A DNA stretch of 36,718 bases from the NCBI GenBank assembly GCA_016218375.1, contig JACREG010000004.1, positions 1 to 36,718 on the forward strand, read 5' to 3'. The stretch is from Gammaproteobacteria bacterium (GTDB lineage: Bacteria; Pseudomonadota; Gammaproteobacteria; Thiohalobacterales; Thiohalobacteraceae). Both the position numbers and the translations under genes were made by a program. Of the stretch, positions 32,617 to 36,718 are shown piece after piece. The notes beneath the pieces were generated by a model. The model was not told the origin of the DNA. It saw nothing but the letters and a program-made list of their open reading frames with translations, and did not search any database. Position 1 is the stretch's first letter; each line of letters starts with the position of its first letter.

Positions 32617-35031
32617 ATGAAAGACATTGGCACATCGCTGGAGATGTTCGACGAGACTCTGCAAAACCATCGCGAGGCGGTGTACCTGTTACTGCGCCGG
32701 TTGATTGCGCTGGGTCGGCCGTTTCTGCTGCAATCGGAAATCGCCGATCAGTTCCAGGAATTCTGCGCCACTCCCGAGGGTGCGCCGCTGATCGACACGG
32801 TGCTGGCGAACCTCGTCCCCATCGTGCAAGAGGCGGTGATCGAGGCGCCGTGGATTTATTTCGCGGTGCGCCAAAGCATCGCGCGCTGGAATTATCTGCG
32901 CATTCACGGCGAGGCTCTGCAACCGGAGGATATTACGGTGGCGCAGTTCCAACGCTGCAAGGAACGGCGGGTGGATGGCGCGGCCGTGACCGAGGCATGG
33001 ATGTTGGAAGTGGACTTCGGCCCGTTCAACCGCGAATTTCCCAAGTTGCAGGAGGCACGTTCCATCGGCCGTGGCGTGGAGTTTCTCAACCGGCGGCTGT
33101 CCAGCCAGTTGTTTCAGGACATCGGCGAGGGCGACCAACAGTTGCTGGATTTTCTGCGCATGCATCAGTGTCACGGTCAGCCGCTGATGTTGAACGGCCA
33201 CATCCACGAAGTCGTCGGGCTGCGCCGCGCCTTGCGCCGCGCGGAAGAGTATCTGGCCACGCAGTCGCCCGAGGCCGGTTGGGAGCAGGTGGGGCCGCGA
33301 CTGCAATTCCTGGGCTTCGAGCCGGGCTGGGGCGCGAACGTGGAACGCATGCGCGATACGCTGAACCTGCTCAGCGATATCCTGGAAGCGCCGGAGCCGG
33401 TTAGTCTGGAGCGTTTCCTGGGTCGCATCCCGATGATCTTCAACTTGGTGATTCTGTCGCCGCACGGTTATTTCGGCCAAGCCAACGTGCTCGGTCTGCC
33501 GGACACCGGCGGTCAGGTCGTCTACATCCTCGATCAGGTGCGTGCGCTGGAAAAGGAAATGCGCCGGCGCATCGCCGAACAAGGTTTGGACATCGAGCCG
33601 CGCATTCTGGTGGTGACGCGGTTGATTCCCGAGGCGCGCGGCACCACCTGCGATCAGCGCCTCGAAGACATCGTCGGCACGCAGGGCGCGCGCATCCTGC
33701 GCGTGCCGTTCCGCAACGCCAGCGGCGAGGTGCTGCCGCAGTGGATCTCGCGCTTCGAGGTGTGGCCGTACCTGGAGCGCTTCGCCGGCGAGGTGGAAAA
33801 GGAGATCCTCGCCGAACTCGGCGGCCGTCCCGATCTGCTCATCGGCAATTATTCGGACGGCAATCTGGTGGCGACTCTGCTGGCACAGCAGTTGCGCGTT
33901 ACGCAGTGCAACATCGCCCACGCGTTGGAGAAGACCAAGTATCTGTACTCGGATCTGTTCTGGAAAGACAACGAGGCGCGCTATCACTTTTCCTGCCAGT
34001 TCACCGCCGACCTGATCGCCATGAACGCCGCAGATTTCATCATCACCAGCACCTATCAGGAGATCGCCGGCAAGATCGATTCGGCTGGGCAATACGAGAG
34101 CTACGGCGCCTTCACTTTGCCGGGCTTGTATCGCGTGGTGAACGGCATCGATGTGTTCGATCCCAAGTTCAATATCGTCTCGCCCGGCGCGGACGCCGAG
34201 GTGTATTTCCCGCACGGCGAAACCGAGCGTCGCCTCACCGGCCTGCACGAAGAGATCGAACGGCTGATCTACGGCCCGGACCAGGACGCTGCGCGCGGTA
34301 TGATCGAGACGCGCGCCAAACCGCTGATCTTCACCATGGCGCGCCTCGATCGTATCAAGAACATCGCCGGCCTGGTGGAGTGGTATGGCAGCAGTCCGCG
34401 ATTACGCGCTGCGGCCAATCTGCTGGTGATCGCCGGGCATGTCGATGCCGCGCAATCCGGCGACCAGGAAGAACAGGAACAGATCGCGCGTATGCACGAA
34501 CTCATGGATCGGTTCGAACTCGACCGGGACATGCGCTGGCTCGGCGTGCATCTGGAAAAGACCCTGACCGGCGAGTTGTACCGTTATGTCGCGGATCAAC
34601 ACGGCGTGTTCGTGCAACCGGCGCTGTTCGAGGCCTTCGGTCTGACTGTGATCGAGGCGATGATCTGCGGCCTGCCGACCTTCGCCACGCGCTACGGCGG
34701 CCCGTTGGAGATCATCAAGCACGGCGAGTCCGGCTTTCACATCGATCCGAATCACGGCGAGCAGGCCGCCGAACTGCTCGCGGAATTCCTCGAACGCTGC
34801 CACGACGAGCCGGCGTATTGGGAGCGGCTGTCGAACGGCGGTATCAGACGGGTACGCGAGCGCTACACCTGGGAACGCTACGCCGAACGCATGATGACGC
34901 TGTCGCGCATCTACGGCTTCTGGAAATATGTCACCAACCTGGAGCGCGACGAGACCTGGCGTTATCTGGAAATGTTCTACGGCCTGCAATACCGGCCGTT
35001 GGCGCAGACGGTAAACCCCGCGCCAAGCTGA
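32617..35031 (+). CDS. Sucrose synthase
   Basis: Sucrose synthase reversibly converts sucrose and a nucleoside diphosphate to nucleotide-glucose and fructose. The start ATG ([26 protein letters not shown]) has a perfect SD (GAGGAGG) seven bases upstream and follows the previous stop by two bases; the 1602-aa ORF-track entry is this gene extended back through an antisense-like open frame. The 804-aa length matches the family. Seen: N-terminal regulatory region, then GT-B domain with [76 protein letters not shown] and [16 protein letters not shown]. With the preceding synthase/phosphatase it forms a sucrose metabolism pair. Confidence 0.95.
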   Translation: MKDIGTSLEMFDETLQNHREAVYLLLRRLIALGRPFLLQSEIADQFQEFCATPEGAPLIDTVLANLVPIVQEAVIEAPWIYFAVRQSIARWNYLRIHGEALQPEDITVAQFQRCKERRVDGAAVTEAWMLEVDFGPFNREFPKLQEARSIGRGVEFLNRRLSSQLFQDIGEGDQQLLDFLRMHQCHGQPLMLNGHIHEVVGLRRALRRAEEYLATQSPEAGWEQVGPRLQFLGFEPGWGANVERMRDTLNLLSDILEAPEPVSLERFLGRIPMIFNLVILSPHGYFGQANVLGLPDTGGQVVYILDQVRALEKEMRRRIAEQGLDIEPRILVVTRLIPEARGTTCDQRLEDIVGTQGARILRVPFRNASGEVLPQWISRFEVWPYLERFAGEVEKEILAELGGRPDLLIGNYSDGNLVATLLAQQLRVTQCNIAHALEKTKYLYSDLFWKDNEARYHFSCQFTADLIAMNAADFIITSTYQEIAGKIDSAGQYESYGAFTLPGLYRVVNGIDVFDPKFNIVSPGADAEVYFPHGETERRLTGLHEEIERLIYGPDQDAARGMIETRAKPLIFTMARLDRIKNIAGLVEWYGSSPRLRAAANLLVIAGHVDAAQSGDQEEQEQIARMHELMDRFELDRDMRWLGVHLEKTLTGELYRYVADQHGVFVQPALFEAFGLTVIEAMICGLPTFATRYGGPLEIIKHGESGFHIDPNHGEQAAELLAEFLERCHDEPAYWERLSNGGIRRVRERYTWERYAERMMTLSRIYGFWKYVTNLERDETWRYLEMFYGLQYRPLAQTVNPAPS

Positions 35032-35042
35032 CGCGCTTTTTT
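35020..35042 (+). terminator. Possible weak terminator after sucrose synthase
   Basis: A short GCGC-N9-GCGC stem (or AAGC-N6-GCTT) is followed by TTTTTT. The stem is only four base pairs and overlaps the stop codon, so termination would be weak. Confidence 0.3.
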
Positions 35043-35101
35043 GCTTGCGTTGGCCCCCCGGCTTTGGTACCTAGAGCCTTACATCTCCGGGAGGGTCGAC
35101 C

Positions 35102-35407
35102 GTGGCATTACGCGATATCGAAGAAAAGCGGGATTTCATCCGCATGCAGTTGGACTGCCCGGCGCACTGCACGGATTTGCACAGCGGCGAACAGTTTACC
35201 GGACAGGCCAAGGATCTCAGCGGCAAGGGCCTGTGTCTGGAGTTGACGCGGAGTCTTCCACCGGGCGCGCTGTTGGACGTGCGCATCGAGCCGGCGACGG
35301 CGGTGGTCGCGCCGCTGCATGCCGTGGTGGAAGTGGTGCGCGTCGAGCCGGACATGAGCGGCGAACGCTTTCGCACCGGCACCGCAATCCGCGAATTCAA
35401 ATCCTGA
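35102..35407 (+). CDS. PilZ-domain cyclic di-GMP receptor
   Basis: The single-domain PilZ protein of 101 aa has both c-di-GMP binding motifs: RxxxR (KRDFIRM) near the N-terminus and the D-x-S-x-x-G motif (DLSGKG) about 25 residues later, then the beta-barrel pattern typical of PilZ. The start is GTG, supported by a GGGAGG SD seven bases upstream. It lies about 70 bp after sucrose synthase and 10 bp before pncC, so it probably shares a transcript with pncC and thpR. Its target (motility, polysaccharide or other) cannot be told from sequence, but it is the only visible dedicated c-di-GMP receptor in the window. Confidence 0.88.
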   Translation: MALRDIEEKRDFIRMQLDCPAHCTDLHSGEQFTGQAKDLSGKGLCLELTRSLPPGALLDVRIEPATAVVAPLHAVVEVVRVEPDMSGERFRTGTAIREFKS

Positions 35408-35417
35408 GTATCTAAGC

Positions 35418-35921
35418 ATGACAACCCAGCCGCCCAGCGACGCCGACCTGCACGGGTTGGCGGAACGGCTGGGCGAACGCATGAGCGCGGCCGGGATGCG
35501 GTTGGCGCTGGCCGAATCCTGCACCGGCGGGTGGGTGGCCAAGGTGGTCACCGATGTCGTCGGCAGTTCGCAGTGGTTCGAGCGCGGTTTTGTCACCTAT
35601 ACGAATGAATCCAAGCAGGAGTTGCTCGGTGTGTCCGCCGACACGCTCGCGACCGACGGCGCGGTGAGTGCGGCGACGGTCGCGGCGATGGCACGCGGGG
35701 CGTTGATACACAGTCGCGCGCAGTTGAGTTGTGCGATCAGCGGCATCGCCGGGCCGGGCGGCGCGACGCCGACCAAGCCGGTCGGGCTGGTCTGGTTCGC
35801 CTGGGGCGTGCGCGACGGCGCGGTGCGCACCGAGCAGCAAGTCTTCGCCGGCGACCGCGAGGCGGTGCGTCGGCAGGCCGTGGCGCATGCCCTGCGGGGG
35901 CTGTTGGATGTCTGCGCCTGA
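35418..35921 (+). CDS. pncC: Nicotinamide-nucleotide amidase (CinA C-terminal domain protein)
   Basis: PncC hydrolyses NMN to NaMN and ammonia in the pyridine nucleotide salvage cycle. The 167-residue protein is the stand-alone CinA C-terminal domain: LALAESCTGGWVAKVVTDVVGSSQWFERGFVTYTNESKQELLGV and SCAISGIAGPGGATPTKPVGLVWFAW are the family signature, including the catalytic Ser in AESCTGG. The start ATG is 10 bp after the PilZ stop and has only a weak SD. In many Gammaproteobacteria this gene precedes recA; here thpR stands between it and an SOS promoter. Confidence 0.95.
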   Translation: MTTQPPSDADLHGLAERLGERMSAAGMRLALAESCTGGWVAKVVTDVVGSSQWFERGFVTYTNESKQELLGVSADTLATDGAVSAATVAAMARGALIHSRAQLSCAISGIAGPGGATPTKPVGLVWFAWGVRDGAVRTEQQVFAGDREAVRRQAVAHALRGLLDVCA

Positions 35922-36471
35922 ATCCAATCCCGATGCTATGGCGGAGTCGCAAGCCAAACAGCGCGTGTTCTTCGCGCTCTGGCCGGATGCCGAGGTGCGT
36001 GCCGCCCTCGATACCCTGGCGCGACAACATGCGCGTCACAACGGTCACGCGGTCGTTGCGGAAAATCTGCATGTGACGCTGGCCTTCGTCGGTGGCGTGA
36101 CTGCCGAGCAGCGTGCCTGCATGGAGGCGGCGGCCGCGGCGCTGACGGCAGCTCCTTTCGCAGTGACGTTCGACACGCTGGGCTTCTGGCTGCGACCACG
36201 GATTCTCTGGGCGGGTGCCCGCGTGATGCCGCCGGAACTCGCCGACTTGGTCGCCGCGCTCAATGCCGCACTGGCACCGTGCGGCTATCGGCCCGAGACG
36301 CGCCCGTTCCAGGCGCATATCACCCTGGCGCGCAAGGCACGGCGGTCGCCACCGGTGCGGCAGATTCCGCCCGTTGTCTGGCGGGCCGACGCGTTTTGTC
36401 TGGTGGAATCGGTCGCGAGCGAGCAGGGCAGCGAGTACCGGGTGATCGGGCGCTGGCCGTTGCGGGGTTGA
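35908..36471 (+). CDS. thpR: RNA 2',3'-cyclic phosphodiesterase (LigT/ThpR)
   Basis: This is a 2H phosphoesterase acting on RNA with 2',3'-cyclic ends. I place the start at ATG 35908 (MSAPESNPDAMAESQAKQRVFFALWP), which overlaps pncC by 14 bases and has a GGGGG SD, giving 187 aa. The later ATG at 35938 has no SD; the track start at 35731 lies within pncC. Both catalytic HxT motifs are present: HVTLAFVG and HITLARKA. The length fits the family. The overlap implies co-expression with pncC. Confidence 0.92.
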   Translation: MSAPESNPDAMAESQAKQRVFFALWPDAEVRAALDTLARQHARHNGHAVVAENLHVTLAFVGGVTAEQRACMEAAAAALTAAPFAVTFDTLGFWLRPRILWAGARVMPPELADLVAALNAALAPCGYRPETRPFQAHITLARKARRSPPVRQIPPVVWRADAFCLVESVASEQGSEYRVIGRWPLRG

Positions 36472-36486
36472 GGTACAAACAGACTC

Positions 36487-36524
36487 TTGCAGTCTATCGG
36501 CGGGTACTGTATAAATCCACAGTA
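36487..36524 (+). promoter_or_regulatory. SOS promoter with LexA box at the right edge
   Basis: A LexA box CTGT-ATAAATCC-ACAG (36507-36522; extended TACTGT/ACAGTA) overlaps a sigma-70 promoter with -35 TTGCAG (36487-36492), a 17-bp spacer and -10 TATAAA (36510-36515). LexA would block the -10. By neighbourhood the regulated gene is probably recA beyond the window. Confidence 0.85.
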
Positions 36525-36531
36525 CCCGCCG
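36498..36531. repeat. 34-bp palindrome containing the LexA box
   Basis: CGGCGGGTACTGT and ACAGTACCCGCCG are perfect 13-bp inverted arms around the eight-base centre ATAAATCC. The LexA box accounts for only the inner part; the GC-rich outer arms extend it. Confidence 0.85.
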
Positions 36532-36718
36532 CGGCAGCCTTTGCGCGGGCCGGCGACGCTCTCGACTCACGGTTTCTCTGAGTTCAGGGGTCCAACGTCC
36601 CGGTCGGCGCGGGTTGTCCGGGGGTTCCCCCGATAGTCTCGGGGACGGGAGCGGTGGGATAATCGCCGCGCGCCAACGTACAGATTCGGTGGCTAGGGAT
36701 AGCCGCAATCAACCAGAC
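36532..36718. other. Right-edge region without a recognisable gene start
   Basis: No ATG occurs on the plus strand here. Two small inverted repeats are seen: CGGGGG-TT-CCCCCG (36619-36632) and ACTCA-N9-TGAGT upstream of it. It is either a long leader of the SOS gene or the approach to a GTG/TTG-started gene that continues outside. Confidence 0.4.

Noticed and set aside
29108-32635. 1175-codon minus-strand ORF opposite patZ and the sucrose genes
   Set aside because: It is antisense to clearly identified genes, His/Gln/Arg-rich without any domain, and typical of shadow frames in GC-rich DNA.

Overview
The window reads as a chromosomal segment of a GC-rich (roughly 62-65% by eye) Gammaproteobacterium. 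Reasons: a gammaproteobacterial-type LexA box (CTGT-N8-ACAG), an AddB-like nuclease of a kind found in Beta/Gammaproteobacteria, a complete Wsp surface-sensing operon, and the genes mutS, fdxA and pncC (cinA C-terminal domain) close together, which in Pseudomonas-like genomes form one neighbourhood with recA. There are no transposases, CRISPR arrays, rRNA or tRNA genes that I can see. I cannot name the genus from sequence alone.

Layout. 1-885 is the 3' end of pnp, closed by a bidirectional terminator. Minus-strand genes follow: a LysM lytic transglycosylase (mltD-like), an AddB-like PD-(D/E)XK nuclease, the 7Fe ferredoxin fdxA, then the operon wspABCDEFR (read right to left, 15547 to 6160), then mutS. 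A 432-bp AT-richer gap leads into a plus-strand, lower-GC gene for an exosortase fused to an EpsI domain (XrtD type). Next, on the minus strand, come three c-di-GMP genes: a PAS/HD-GYP phosphodiesterase, a zinc-sensing diguanylate cyclase (dgcZ-like) and a CHASE-PAS-GGDEF-EAL membrane protein. A class II HDAC-family deacetylase is divergent from a PatZ-type protein acetyltransferase, followed by sucrose-phosphate synthase/phosphatase and sucrose synthase. A PilZ protein, pncC and thpR close the coding part, and an SOS promoter at the right edge probably drives recA or another SOS gene outside the window.

How it fits together. Two housekeeping junctions (mutS|fdxA and mutS|pncC) appear opened up by accessory modules, most of which make, break or bind cyclic di-GMP: WspR, DgcZ and a GGDEF-EAL protein as candidate cyclases, HD-GYP and EAL as candidate phosphodiesterases, PilZ as a receptor. 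An exosortase, which sorts surface proteins in exopolysaccharide-producing bacteria, lies among them. The most interesting points are a WspE kinase with two tandem HPt domains, a near-consensus sigma-54 promoter in front of wspA set within repeated TAGCC/GGCTA motifs, a solitary XrtD-EpsI gene of foreign-looking composition, a leader hairpin predicted to hide the Shine-Dalgarno sequence of the HD-GYP gene, and a divergent lysine acetyltransferase/deacetylase pair.
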